From: VAYN01 sp964540905 | GTDB taxonomy: Bacteria > Actinomycetota > Thermoleophilia > Solirubrobacterales > 70-9 | Direction: 5' to 3' | Assembly (NCBI GenBank): GCA_964540905.1 | Contig: CAZIOS010000009.1 | Location: 20,971 to 84,970 of the forward strand | DNA: 64,000 nucleotides | Shown: in pieces, positions 57,249 through 64,000 of the stretch | How the letters are laid out: every line of letters begins with the position of its first letter | Numbering within the stretch: position 1 is the first letter of the stretch | The notes under the pieces: model-generated | Told to the model about the DNA's origin: nothing | Database searches by the model: none | What the model saw: the letters and a program-made list of their open reading frames with translations, nothing else | Program-made: the position numbers and the translations under genes

Positions 57249-58136
57249 TTAGGCGGTTGAAATCTCCCAGACGGTCGCCCGCAGGCGCTCGGCGGCGGCG
57301 GCCGGGTCGGGGTCGGCGGCGATTCCGCGCGAGGCCGCGACCAGCGCCGCCGCCGGGCCGGGGCCGAAGGCGGCGCCGAGCAGCTCCGGCCGGCCCCCCT
57401 GGGCGCCGACGCCGGGGATGAGGAAGATCGAGCGCGGCATCAGCTCGCGCAGGCGGGCGATGTGCTCGGGCTCGGTGGCGCCGACGACGGCGCCCATGCC
57501 GCTCAGCCCGCCCTCCCCGAGCAGCCGTGGCGAGAGCCCGTCGACCAGCTCGGCCAGTCGCTCGTGCAGGGGCCGATCCGGAGCCGGCAGGTCCTCGACG
57601 TCGGCGGCACCGGGGTTGCTGGTGCGGACGAGCGCGAAGACACCCGCGCCGGCGCTCTGCGCGGCCGCGACCAGCGGCTCCAGCGCGTCGAGCCCCAGCA
57701 GCGGGTTGGCGGTGAAGGCGTCGGCGCCGAGCCCCGGCACCGGGCCCCAGGGGGTCGGCGTCTCGCCGACCAGCGCCTGCGCGTAGGCGGCCGCGGTGAC
57801 CGGGACGTCGCCGCGCTTGCCGTCGGCGATCACCAGCAGGCCGGCCTCGGCGGCGGCGGCGCGAACCGCGGCCAGCGCCGCCCAGCCGGGGGCGCCGAGG
57901 CGCTCGAAGCAGGCGAGTTGCGGCTTGACCGCGACGCAGGCGGGGCCGGCGCGGTCGATCAGGCGGCGGCAGTGAGCGAGGACCGCCGCGGCGGCCAGCT
58001 CGGCGACCGGCGCCTCGGGGTCGGCCGCCGGCGTCCCCTCCCCGGCCAGCCTGGCCGGATCGGGGTCGAGGCCGAGGCAGATCTGGCTGCGGCGCTCGTC
58101 TACGAGCGCCGCGAGCCGATCCGCGAACGACGTCAG
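57249..58136 (-). CDS. pyrF: Orotidine 5'-phosphate decarboxylase, type 2
   Basis: About 295 residues; last step of UMP synthesis. The N-terminus reads SFADRLAALVDERRSQICLGLDPDP, then ACVAVKPQLACFERLG and the catalytic VIADGKRGDVP block with the Lys-Asp pair, C-terminal IFLIPGVGAQGG. These are the type 2 PyrF landmarks. No ATG, GTG or TTG exists in frame between the upstream in-frame stop and the catalytic core. CTG 58136, 5 bases after the hup stop, is the best start; GTG 57833 would delete the N-terminal third. An assembly error is the other possibility. Confidence 0.8.
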   Translation of the reverse strand: MTSFADRLAALVDERRSQICLGLDPDPARLAGEGTPAADPEAPVAELAAAAVLAHCRRLIDRAGPACVAVKPQLACFERLGAPGWAALAAVRAAAAEAGLLVIADGKRGDVPVTAAAYAQALVGETPTPWGPVPGLGADAFTANPLLGLDALEPLVAAAQSAGAGVFALVRTSNPGAADVEDLPAPDRPLHERLAELVDGLSPRLLGEGGLSGMGAVVGATEPEHIARLRELMPRSIFLIPGVGAQGGRPELLGAAFGPGPAAALVAASRGIAADPDPAAAAERLRATVWEISTA

Positions 58137-58140
58137 GAAA

Positions 58141-58422
58141 TCAGCCGCCCTTGACCTTGGTCTTCAGGGCCGAGCCGGCGGAGAAGCGCGGAACCTTGCC
58201 GCCCGGAATCGTGATCCGCTCGCCGGTGCGGGGGTTGACGCCCTGGCGGGGCCCACGCTCGGCGACGTGGAATTTGCCGAAACCGGTGAAGCTGACCTCA
58301 CCGCCGGAGCTCAGCGCATCGGTGATCGTGTCGAGCACAGCGTCGACGGCGTCGCTGGCAGCCTTCTTGCTGCCGAGCCGGTCGTCGCCGGCCAGTTGGT
58401 CCAGAAACTCAGCCTTGGTCAC
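58141..58422 (-). CDS. hup: HU-family nucleoid DNA-binding protein
   Basis: A 93-residue HU/IHF-fold protein of standard length. TKAEFLDQLAGDDRLGSKKAA opens the helical base; the DNA-binding arm is FGKFHVAERGPRQGVNPRTGE with ITIPGGKVPRFSAG. It bends and compacts DNA. No Lys/Ala-rich C-terminal tail as found in mycobacterial HU. GTG 58422 follows an AGGAGG site by 9 bases, which decides it against longer frames. pyrF begins directly after it. Confidence 0.95.
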   Translation of the reverse strand: MTKAEFLDQLAGDDRLGSKKAASDAVDAVLDTITDALSSGGEVSFTGFGKFHVAERGPRQGVNPRTGERITIPGGKVPRFSAGSALKTKVKGG

Positions 58423-58483
58423 GTCGGAAATCCTCCTCGGGGTTGAAGATCGGCGCAATCTAACAGCGGGCACGGCGTAAGCG

Positions 58484-59836
58484 TCACGAACCACTCACGG
58501 CCAGCGCCCCAATCAGCAGCGGCGGCGTGCTGACCGAGCCCCCGAAGGGGACCCAGCGGGCCTCGGCGCCGGCGGCCCGAACGGCCCCCAGCAGCGCCAC
58601 CAGATCGCCGGCGATCGTGAACTCGCGCAGCGGCTCGGCCAGCTCGCCGGCGCGGATCGCGTGGCCGGAGGCGCCGACCGAGAAGACGCCGGTGACCGGG
58701 TTGACGCCCGAGTGCAGGCCGGCGACATCGGTGACGAAGACGCCGTCGCCGGCCTCGGCCAGCAGCTCGGCGAAGGAGAGCGAGCCGCTGCCGACGACCA
58801 GGTTCGAGGCCGAGACCGACGGCAGCGAGCGGTAGCCGTGGCGGGCGGCGCTGCCGGTCGACTCGCCGCCCTGGCGCCGCGCCGTGTAGGTGTCGTAGAG
58901 GTAGGCGCGCAGGCGACCGCCCTCGATCAGGGCCGTGCGACGGCGCGGCACCCCCTCGCCGTCGAACGGCGCCGAGGCGGGGCCTGCGGGATCGCGGCCG
59001 TCGTCGAACAGCGCCAGCGCCTCGCTCGCCAGCTCCTGCTCGAGCCGACCGGCGAAGGGAGAGCGGCCGCGCTGGACGGCGTTGGCACCGAGGCTGCCAC
59101 CGATCAGGCCGGCGAAGCTGGCGGCGACGGTCGGGTCGAGCACCACCGGGCAGGAGCGCGAAGGGGGCTTGGTGGCGCCGATCATCGCCGTCGCCCGCGC
59201 CGCCCCCTCGGCCCCGATCGCCTCCGGGTCGAGGCCGGCCGGACCACGGGCGAGGCCGAAGCCGAGGCCGGTCTCGCGGGCGCCCTCGCCCTCGGCCAGC
59301 GCCTGCAGGTAGGCGAAGCAGCTCGAGGACTCGTACTCGCCGGCGACCCCGGTCGAGGAGGCGATCGCGACCCGCTCGGCGGCGTCGGCGTAGACCGCCT
59401 GCTCGACGCCGGCGACGCGCCGGTCGGCGGCCAGCGCGGTGCGCTCGACCGCCAGCGCCAGCTCCGCCGCCTTGGCGGCGGGCCAGGAGGAGACCGAGGG
59501 GTCGCTGAGGCCCGCCAGGGCCTCCACCGGCGCCGGGCGCGGCGGCGCCGCGAACTCGTCCTCGTCGGCGACGGTTGCCGCCTCGGCGGCGGCGGCGGCG
59601 ATCGCCGCGACGCCGGTCTCGCTGAAGTCGGTGCCGTAGGCGTAGCCGACGCGGTTGCCGATCCAGGCGCGGACGCCGATCCCGCTCTGGGTCGCCGCGG
59701 TCAGGCTCTCGACCTCGCCGCCGTGGACCCGGACCTCGCGGCCGCTCTCGCGCGAGGCGTAGGCCTCGGCCTCGCCGGCGCCGGCCGCCAGGGCCGCCTC
59801 GACCGCGCGCCCGGCGCTGGCGCCGAGCTCGCTCAC
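58484..59836 (-). CDS. tldE: TldE/PmbA-like metalloprotease subunit
   Basis: A 450-residue partner of TldD without its own HExxxH site. Typical blocks: GIGVRAWIGNRVGYAYG (about 52-68), STGVAGEYESSSCFAYLQA, PVVLDPTVAASFAGLIGGSLGA, NLVVGSGSLSFAEL and DVAGLHSGVNPVTGVFSVGASG near the end. TldD/E heteromers degrade unfolded or modified peptides and trim some RiPP precursors; no such precursor was seen nearby. GTG overlaps the tldD stop by 4 bases. Confidence 0.9.
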   Translation of the reverse strand: MSELGASAGRAVEAALAAGAGEAEAYASRESGREVRVHGGEVESLTAATQSGIGVRAWIGNRVGYAYGTDFSETGVAAIAAAAAEAATVADEDEFAAPPRPAPVEALAGLSDPSVSSWPAAKAAELALAVERTALAADRRVAGVEQAVYADAAERVAIASSTGVAGEYESSSCFAYLQALAEGEGARETGLGFGLARGPAGLDPEAIGAEGAARATAMIGATKPPSRSCPVVLDPTVAASFAGLIGGSLGANAVQRGRSPFAGRLEQELASEALALFDDGRDPAGPASAPFDGEGVPRRRTALIEGGRLRAYLYDTYTARRQGGESTGSAARHGYRSLPSVSASNLVVGSGSLSFAELLAEAGDGVFVTDVAGLHSGVNPVTGVFSVGASGHAIRAGELAEPLREFTIAGDLVALLGAVRAAGAEARWVPFGGSVSTPPLLIGALAVSGS

Positions 59837-61218
59837 AGCTCGGTCCCCCCGACCGTCATCGCCCGCACCCGGACGTGGCCCTGGCCGGTGCCGACCGGGA
59901 CTTTCTGACCGCCCTTGCCGCAGATCCCGGTCTTCATGAAGAAGTCGTCGCCGACCGCGTCGATCGCCGCCAGCGCCTCCAGGCAGTTGCCGATCAGGGT
60001 CGCGCCGCGGCAGGGCCGGGTCACCTTGCCGGCCTCGATCAGGTAGCCCTCGGAGACGCCGAAGACGAAGTCGCCGGTCGCCGGGTCGACCTGGCCGCCG
60101 GCGAAGGAGACCGCGTAGAAGCCCTTGCGCACCTCGGCGATCATCGCCTCCGGGCTGGCGTCGCCGGGGGCGATGTAGGTGTTGGTCATGCGCGGAATCG
60201 GCAAGTGACGGAAGCTCTCGCGGCGGCCGTTGCCGGTCGAGGCGACGCCGTCGCGCTCGGCGCCGAGGCGGTCGTAGAGGTAGTGGGTGAGGCGGCCGTC
60301 CTCGATCACCCGCGTCTTCTGCGTCGGCGTCCCCTCGTCGTCGATCGCGTCGCTGCCCCACTCGTGCGGCAGGCGGCCGTCGTCGTAGGCGCTCAGCAGC
60401 GGCTCGGCGACCTGCTCGCCGAGCTTGCCGGCGTAGACGCTGGCCCCCTTGTGGATGTGGTCGGCCTCGAGCCCGTGGCCGGTCATCTCGTGGAAGAGGA
60501 CGCCGCCGAAGCCGCCGCCGACGACGACCGGCATCGAGCCCGAGGGCGCCGGGCCGGCGTCGAGCAGGGTCAGCGCCTTGCGCGCCGCCTGCTCGGCGAT
60601 CGCCCCCGGGTCGTCTTCGAGCAGCTCGAAGCCGCGGTGGGCGCCGAGGGTCTCGGCCCCGGTCTCGACCGTGCCCTCGCGACGGGCGACCGCCTGGGCG
60701 CCGATCCGGGTCCGGGTGCGGTCGTCGCCGCCGAAGAGACCGTCGGAGTTGGCGACGCTGACCTGGCGCCGCGCCTCGGCGTAGGAGGCGGTGAACTGGG
60801 CGACCTCCCCGCCCTGGTCGCGGGCGCGGCGGTCGAGCTCGCGCAGCAGCTCGGCCTTGCGCTCGGCGGGCACCGCCTCCGGGCGCAGCTCGATCGCCAG
60901 CGGCGTGCTGGCCTGGGCGGCCAGCGGCCGCGGCTCGGCCCGCTCGCCGCGCAGGGCCGAGGCGGCCTCCGCGGCGGCGCGCTCGAGGTCCGCCGGGTCG
61001 AGGCCGTCGACGTGGGCGAAGTAGGTGGTGGCGCCGTCGACCACGCGCACCCCGGCGCCCTCCTCGGCGCCCGACTGCACCGCCTCGATCCGCGACTCGT
61101 CGATCGACATCGTCAGGCCGCGGCGGCGTTCGGCGAAGACCTCGGCGAAGCGGCCGCCGTGGGCGAGCGCCCGCGCCAGCACCCGCTCGGCGACCGCGGG
61201 GTCGATCAGCTCGCTCAC
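59833..61218 (-). CDS. tldD: TldD-like metalloprotease catalytic subunit
   Basis: A 461-residue zinc peptidase. The metal site is FHEMTGHGLEADHI (HExxxH, about 245-258), with a later Cys-containing block (FMKTGICGKGGQKVPVGTGQ, about 428-447) that supplies the remaining ligand in TldD. The N-terminal domain matches TldD (VQSGAEEGAGVRVVDGATTYFA). It acts with TldE in a heterodimer. Its GTG overlaps the stop of a 75-residue gene. Confidence 0.93.
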   Translation of the reverse strand: MSELIDPAVAERVLARALAHGGRFAEVFAERRRGLTMSIDESRIEAVQSGAEEGAGVRVVDGATTYFAHVDGLDPADLERAAAEAASALRGERAEPRPLAAQASTPLAIELRPEAVPAERKAELLRELDRRARDQGGEVAQFTASYAEARRQVSVANSDGLFGGDDRTRTRIGAQAVARREGTVETGAETLGAHRGFELLEDDPGAIAEQAARKALTLLDAGPAPSGSMPVVVGGGFGGVLFHEMTGHGLEADHIHKGASVYAGKLGEQVAEPLLSAYDDGRLPHEWGSDAIDDEGTPTQKTRVIEDGRLTHYLYDRLGAERDGVASTGNGRRESFRHLPIPRMTNTYIAPGDASPEAMIAEVRKGFYAVSFAGGQVDPATGDFVFGVSEGYLIEAGKVTRPCRGATLIGNCLEALAAIDAVGDDFFMKTGICGKGGQKVPVGTGQGHVRVRAMTVGGTEL

Positions 61219-61442
61219 GACCTCGGCCGCTTCCCCGCGACCTCGATCAGGCGCTCGGCGACGGCGAACAACTCGGCACCGGCGCCGGAGTCCTCGGCGT
61301 GGTCGGCGCTGCGGCCGTGCGGGTAATAGAGGCGGGCGAAGGGCCGGCGCGAGATGCGGCGGCGGCGCATGTAGGCGGCCGCCTCGTCGGCGTAGCCGGA
61401 AACCCGGTCGAGCAGGATCCGGTGCGGCTTCGGCGGGGTCAC
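61215..61442 (-). CDS. Small basic hypothetical protein coupled to tldD
   Basis: 75 residues, no signal or membrane segment. It is rich in Arg (YMRRRRISRRPFARLYYPHGR at about 24-44) with a helical C-terminal part (AGAELFAVAERLIEVAG). GTG start and stop both overlap neighbouring genes by 4 bases, so it is translated as part of the roadblock-tldD-tldE run. Its coding status rests on that tight fit. I recognise no family. Confidence 0.6.
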   Translation of the reverse strand: MTPPKPHRILLDRVSGYADEAAAYMRRRRISRRPFARLYYPHGRSADHAEDSGAGAELFAVAERLIEVAGKRPRS

Positions 61443-61816
61443 TCGCCCTCCCCGCCGCCGGCGAGGGCGAGGTCGCGGAGGGTGGCGCGCAGGTCGAAGA
61501 GCAGCAGCGAGGCGAGGGCGAAGCGTTCGGTCACCGCGACGGCGGCGAGGCCGGCGTGGCGCAGGGCGAAGACCTCGCCCTGCTCGGTGGCGATGTGGAC
61601 CTGCTCGACCGGCTCGGCGCCGGCCCGGTCGGCGACCTCGAACAGCGCCGCGGCGGCATCGCGCCAGCGCTCGGCCTCCTCGCCGGCGGCCAGCACCGCG
61701 CCCTCGGAATCGAAGATCGCCGCCGCCCGCAGGTCCGGCGACATCTCCGCCAGGAAGGCCAGCGCCGCGGCGGCGGCATCGCCGCGAGCCGCCCCTTTGG
61801 TGTTGGCGTCGGCCAT
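61439..61816 (-). CDS. Roadblock/LC7-like protein
   Basis: 125 residues with the alternating helix/strand pattern of roadblock/LC7 proteins: FLAEMSPDLRAAAIFDSEGAVLAA, then VADRAGAEPVEQVHIATEQGEVFALRHAGLAAVAVTERFAL and a closing helix. In bacteria this fold partners small GTPases (MglB) or binds nucleotides; no GTPase is adjacent. ATG 61816 is preferred over an upstream start because the extra residues do not fit the fold. It begins the minus-strand operon that leads to tldD and tldE. Confidence 0.6.
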   Translation of the reverse strand: MADANTKGAARGDAAAAALAFLAEMSPDLRAAAIFDSEGAVLAAGEEAERWRDAAAALFEVADRAGAEPVEQVHIATEQGEVFALRHAGLAAVAVTERFALASLLLFDLRATLRDLALAGGGEGE

Positions 61817-61835
61817 CTGGGTGAAAATACCGACC

Positions 61836-61985
61836 GTGTCCCTCGCCCGAGCATCCTGGATCACCGTCGTCGCGGTCTGCGCGATCGCCGCGGTCCTCTT
61901 CGCGATCAGCGGCTACACCGGCTACACGATCACCCTGATCGCCGTCGGCCTCGCCGCCGCGGTCAACCTGCTGCCCCCTCCGTAG
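61836..61985 (+). CDS. 49-residue two-helix membrane protein
   Basis: A GTG-started small gene in the gap between divergent and convergent neighbours. It consists almost wholly of two hydrophobic helices (SWITVVAVCAIAAVLFAISG and TITLIAVGLAAAVNLLP) around a Gly-Tyr turn. The start is 20 bases from the divergent roadblock gene. No function can be proposed; coding is likely but not proven. Confidence 0.5.
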   Translation: MSLARASWITVVAVCAIAAVLFAISGYTGYTITLIAVGLAAAVNLLPPP

Positions 61986-61990
61986 GACCC

Positions 61991-62902
61991 TCAGCCGGAG
62001 CGGAAGGGTCCCGCTTTGCTGTCGTCGGGCTCGCGCAGCGAGGTCTCGGGCTCGACGTGGATCAGCACCTCGGAGTTTGGGATCTCGGCCTCGATCGAGT
62101 CGCGCATCCGGTGCGCCAGCTGGTGGGCGAGCTCGAGGCTGGTGCCGGAGCGGTACTGGACGTGGAGGTCGATGTGGCGGCGGGCGCCGGCGCGGCGGGC
62201 GCGCAGCTTGTGGTAGCCGCCGACCTCCGGGGTGCGGGCGCTGGCGATCGCCAGCTCGATCCGGTCCATCTCCGGGCCCGGCAGCGCTTCGTCGATCAGC
62301 ACCCCCGAGGAGCGCCTGATGATCCGGATCCCGGCGACGACGATCGCCACCGCGACGGCGAGGGCGGTGATCGAGTCGAAGGCGGCGTCGCCGGTGATCT
62401 GGACCAGGGCGAGGCCGGCGAGGACGCCGAGCGAGGTCAGCGCGTCGGTGCGCAGGTGGGCGGCGTCGCCCTCGAGCGCCTGCGATTCGTGCTCCTTCGC
62501 CTGGCGCGAGAGGACGCCGGAGACGCCGAAGTTGGCCAGCACCGAGAACCCCATCACGGCGATGCCGACGCCGAGCGTCTGCACCTGCGAGCCGACGACC
62601 AGCCGGTGGGTCGCCTCGAAGACGATGATCCCGGCGCCGACCAGGATCAGCATCCCCTCGATCGTCGCCGTCAGGCTCTCGACCTTCTCGTGCCCATAGG
62701 GGTGCTCGGCGTCGGCCGGCTCGTCGGCTTTGCGGACGGAGACGTAGGCGACAACGGAGGCGACGAGGTCGATCAGCGAGTGGACCGCCTCGGTCAGGAT
62801 CGCGATCGAGCCGGTGATCGCGCCGGCGGCGAGCTTGAGCGCGATCAGGAAGGCGTTGGAGGCGATCGAGAGGCTGGCGGCGCCGCGTTTGGTGTGGATC
62901 AC
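61991..62902 (-). CDS. Cation diffusion facilitator (CDF) transporter
   Basis: A 303-residue metal/proton antiporter with six helices. The metal site in helix 2 reads EAVHSLIDLVAS (His and Asp, about 38-49) and in helix 5 HLRTDALTSLGVLAG (about 148-162), the HxxxD/HxxxD-type arrangement. AEHPYGHEKVESL is the family loop. The C-terminal cytoplasmic domain (about 205-290) has VEVHVQ-like text RRHIDLHVQYRSG. Zinc, iron or manganese export is possible. GTG overlaps the rdgB stop. Confidence 0.9.
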   Translation of the reverse strand: MIHTKRGAASLSIASNAFLIALKLAAGAITGSIAILTEAVHSLIDLVASVVAYVSVRKADEPADAEHPYGHEKVESLTATIEGMLILVGAGIIVFEATHRLVVGSQVQTLGVGIAVMGFSVLANFGVSGVLSRQAKEHESQALEGDAAHLRTDALTSLGVLAGLALVQITGDAAFDSITALAVAVAIVVAGIRIIRRSSGVLIDEALPGPEMDRIELAIASARTPEVGGYHKLRARRAGARRHIDLHVQYRSGTSLELAHQLAHRMRDSIEAEIPNSEVLIHVEPETSLREPDDSKAGPFRSG

Positions 62903-63492
62903 GACGTCTCCGCGGCGGCGAAGCCGAGATGCGCTGCCAGCAGCCGCACCGCCTTGCCGCGGTGGCTGACCGCGTGCTTCTCGGCGTCGCTCAGCTCGGC
63001 GAAGGTGCGGCCGTCGTCCGGGCCGGTCTCGTCGGGGACGAAGGCCGGGTCGTAGCCGAAGCCGCCCTCGCCGCGCCCCTGCCGCAGCAGCCGGCCCTCG
63101 CAGCGGGCCTCGAAGACCCGCTCCTCGCCATCGGCGTCGACCAGGGCGAGCGCGCAGACGTAGGCGGCGCGGCGCTCGCCGCCGGCGGCGTCGACCTCGC
63201 GCAGCAGCTTCGCCAGGTTCTCCCCGTCGCTGGCGCCGGGGCCGGCGTAGCGGGCCGAGTAGATCCCCGGGGCGCCGCCGAGGTCCTCGGCGCAGATGCC
63301 GGAATCGTCGGCGATCGCGACGGCGCCGGTCGCGGCCTGGGCGGCGCGGGCCTTGATCAGGGCGTTGGCGGCGAAGCTGTCGCCATCCTCGGGCGGCAGC
63401 TCGACCTCGGGCGGCAGCGGCTCCAGCTCGACCCCCGGCAGCAGTTCGGACATCTCGCGCAGCTTGTGGGGGTTGCGCGTGGAGAGGATCAC
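62899..63492 (-). CDS. rdgB: XTP/dITP diphosphatase (HAM1/RdgB)
   Basis: A 197-residue house-cleaning pyrophosphatase removing non-canonical purine nucleotides. STRNPHKLREMSELL opens the protein (canonical S/T-x-N-x-x-K), followed by FAANALIKARAAQAATG, AIADDSGICAEDLGGAPGIYSARYAG with the catalytic Asp, GGFGYDPAFVPD and SHRGKAVR. GTG overlaps the rph stop by 4 bases; rph-rdgB is a very common bacterial gene pair. Confidence 0.95.
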   Translation of the reverse strand: MILSTRNPHKLREMSELLPGVELEPLPPEVELPPEDGDSFAANALIKARAAQAATGAVAIADDSGICAEDLGGAPGIYSARYAGPGASDGENLAKLLREVDAAGGERRAAYVCALALVDADGEERVFEARCEGRLLRQGRGEGGFGYDPAFVPDETGPDDGRTFAELSDAEKHAVSHRGKAVRLLAAHLGFAAAETS

Positions 63493-64000
63493 GCCAGCCG
63501 CTCCTGCACCTCCCGCAGGCGGGCGATGCCGCCCTCCGCGAGCGCCAGTAGCTCGTCGAGCGAGGCGCGCGAGAGCGGCGTCCGCTCCGCCGTCGCCTGC
63601 ACCTCGACCAGGCCGCCGTCGCCGGTCATGACGACGTTGGCGTCGACCTCGGCGTTGGAGTCCTCGACGTAGTCGAGGTCGCAGAGGGCGCGGCCGGCGA
63701 CCATGCCGACGCTGACCGCCGCCACCGAGCCGTTCAGCGGCAGCGCCTCGATCGCCTTGCGGTCGAGCAGCCCCTGGAAGGCCTGGCGCAGCGCCACGTA
63801 GCCGCCGGTGATCGCCGCGCAGCGGGTGCCGCCGTCGGCTTCGAGCACGTCGCAGTCGACGTAGACGCTGCGTTCGCCCAGGGCCTTGAAATCGACCACC
63901 ACCCGCAGCGCCCGGCCGATCAGGCGCTGGATCTCGACCCCGCGCCCGTCCTGCTTGCCCTTCGAGATGTCGCGCTGCTTGCGGTCCCCGGTCGAGGCCG
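63489..64000 (-). CDS. rph: Ribonuclease PH, C-terminal part
   Basis: The gene enters from the right edge, so its start is missing. The visible ~170 residues include RKQRDISKGKQDGRGVEIQ and RLIGRALRVVVDF, VDCDVLEADGGTRCAAITGG and VGMVAGRALCDLDYVEDSNAE, all typical of RNase PH, which trims tRNA 3' ends with phosphate. The stop overlaps rdgB. Confidence 0.95.
   Translation of the reverse strand, partial: ASTGDRKQRDISKGKQDGRGVEIQRLIGRALRVVVDFKALGERSVYVDCDVLEADGGTRCAAITGGYVALRQAFQGLLDRKAIEALPLNGSVAAVSVGMVAGRALCDLDYVEDSNAEVDANVVMTGDGGLVEVQATAERTPLSRASLDELLALAEGGIARLREVQERLA

Noticed and set aside
58484..61816. RiPP biosynthetic cluster around tldD/tldE
   Set aside because: No precursor-like peptide, radical SAM, cyclodehydratase or dedicated exporter lies nearby.

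Overview
The window is very GC-rich (about 70% or more), with strong G/C third-position bias, many GTG and some TTG starts, and long runs of genes joined by 4-base GTGA/ATGA overlaps. Gene content (GuaB3-type IMP dehydrogenase next to guaA, rplM-rpsI-glmM order, DrrAB-like ABC exporters, LysM and D,D-carboxypeptidase wall genes, many apparently leaderless promoters) points to a high-GC actinobacterium. Class Thermoleophilia (Solirubrobacter/Conexibacter relatives) is my inference; no rRNA or other taxonomic marker is present. The sequence is a draft scaffold: 100 N sit inside a glycosyltransferase gene at 26086-26185.

Layout. 0-10 kb: a divergent HxlR regulator/MFS efflux pair, then a plus-strand fatty or aromatic acyl-CoA catabolic run (thiolase, acyl-CoA dehydrogenase, enoyl-CoA hydratase, 3-hydroxyacyl-CoA dehydrogenase, CoA transferase) interspersed with a secreted trypsin-like protease and a class IV aminotransferase. 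10-13 kb: thioredoxin reductase, a YbhN-like flippase and a PAP2-type phosphatase. 13.4-20.2 kb: a cytochrome-oxidase-like module whose subunits I and II have lost nearly all metal ligands, followed by ctaB, two tiny membrane proteins, a di-heme cytochrome c lipoprotein, ctaA and a presenilin/SPP-like GxGD membrane protein. 20.8-25.1 kb (minus): a complete conventional A2-type aa3 oxidase (ctaC-ctaD-usp-like-ctaE). 25-28.2 kb: glycosyltransferase and small or lineage-specific genes. 28.4-33.7 kb: an AtzG/GatC-like subunit plus amidase, an ABC exporter (one ATPase, two permeases) and a GH63-like glycosidase, all translationally coupled. 33.7-38.5 kb: infA, cca, alr, CBS protein, nnr. 38.5-39.9 kb: an accessory AAA/DUF4143 gene. 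40-46 kb: DUF3352 lipoprotein, glmS, and the rplM-rpsI-glmM operon. 46.1-50 kb: zinc uptake operon znuA-znuC-znuB-znuB2-zur with a candidate Zur operator. 50.8-51.8 kb: a lower-GC island with a toxin-antitoxin pair. 51.8-64 kb: guaB3-guaA, pfkB, DD-carboxypeptidase and LysM protein, pyrF, hup, tldD/tldE with a roadblock-like protein, a CDF transporter, rdgB and the 3' part of rph.

The most unusual system is the paired degenerate heme-copper oxidase-like complex at 13395-15778. Both subunits keep the fold signatures and an open reading frame in a tight operon, but the low-spin heme ligand, the Cu-B histidines, the Tyr cross-link, the high-spin heme ligand (subunit I) and the Cu-A cysteines (subunit II) are all replaced. 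A canonical paralogue 9 kb away gives a built-in comparison. A second recurring signal is a TANNNT hexamer (often TAGGCT or TAGCCT) 6-10 bases ahead of start codons that lack a Shine-Dalgarno sequence. This suggests widespread leaderless transcription and decides several start codons here.
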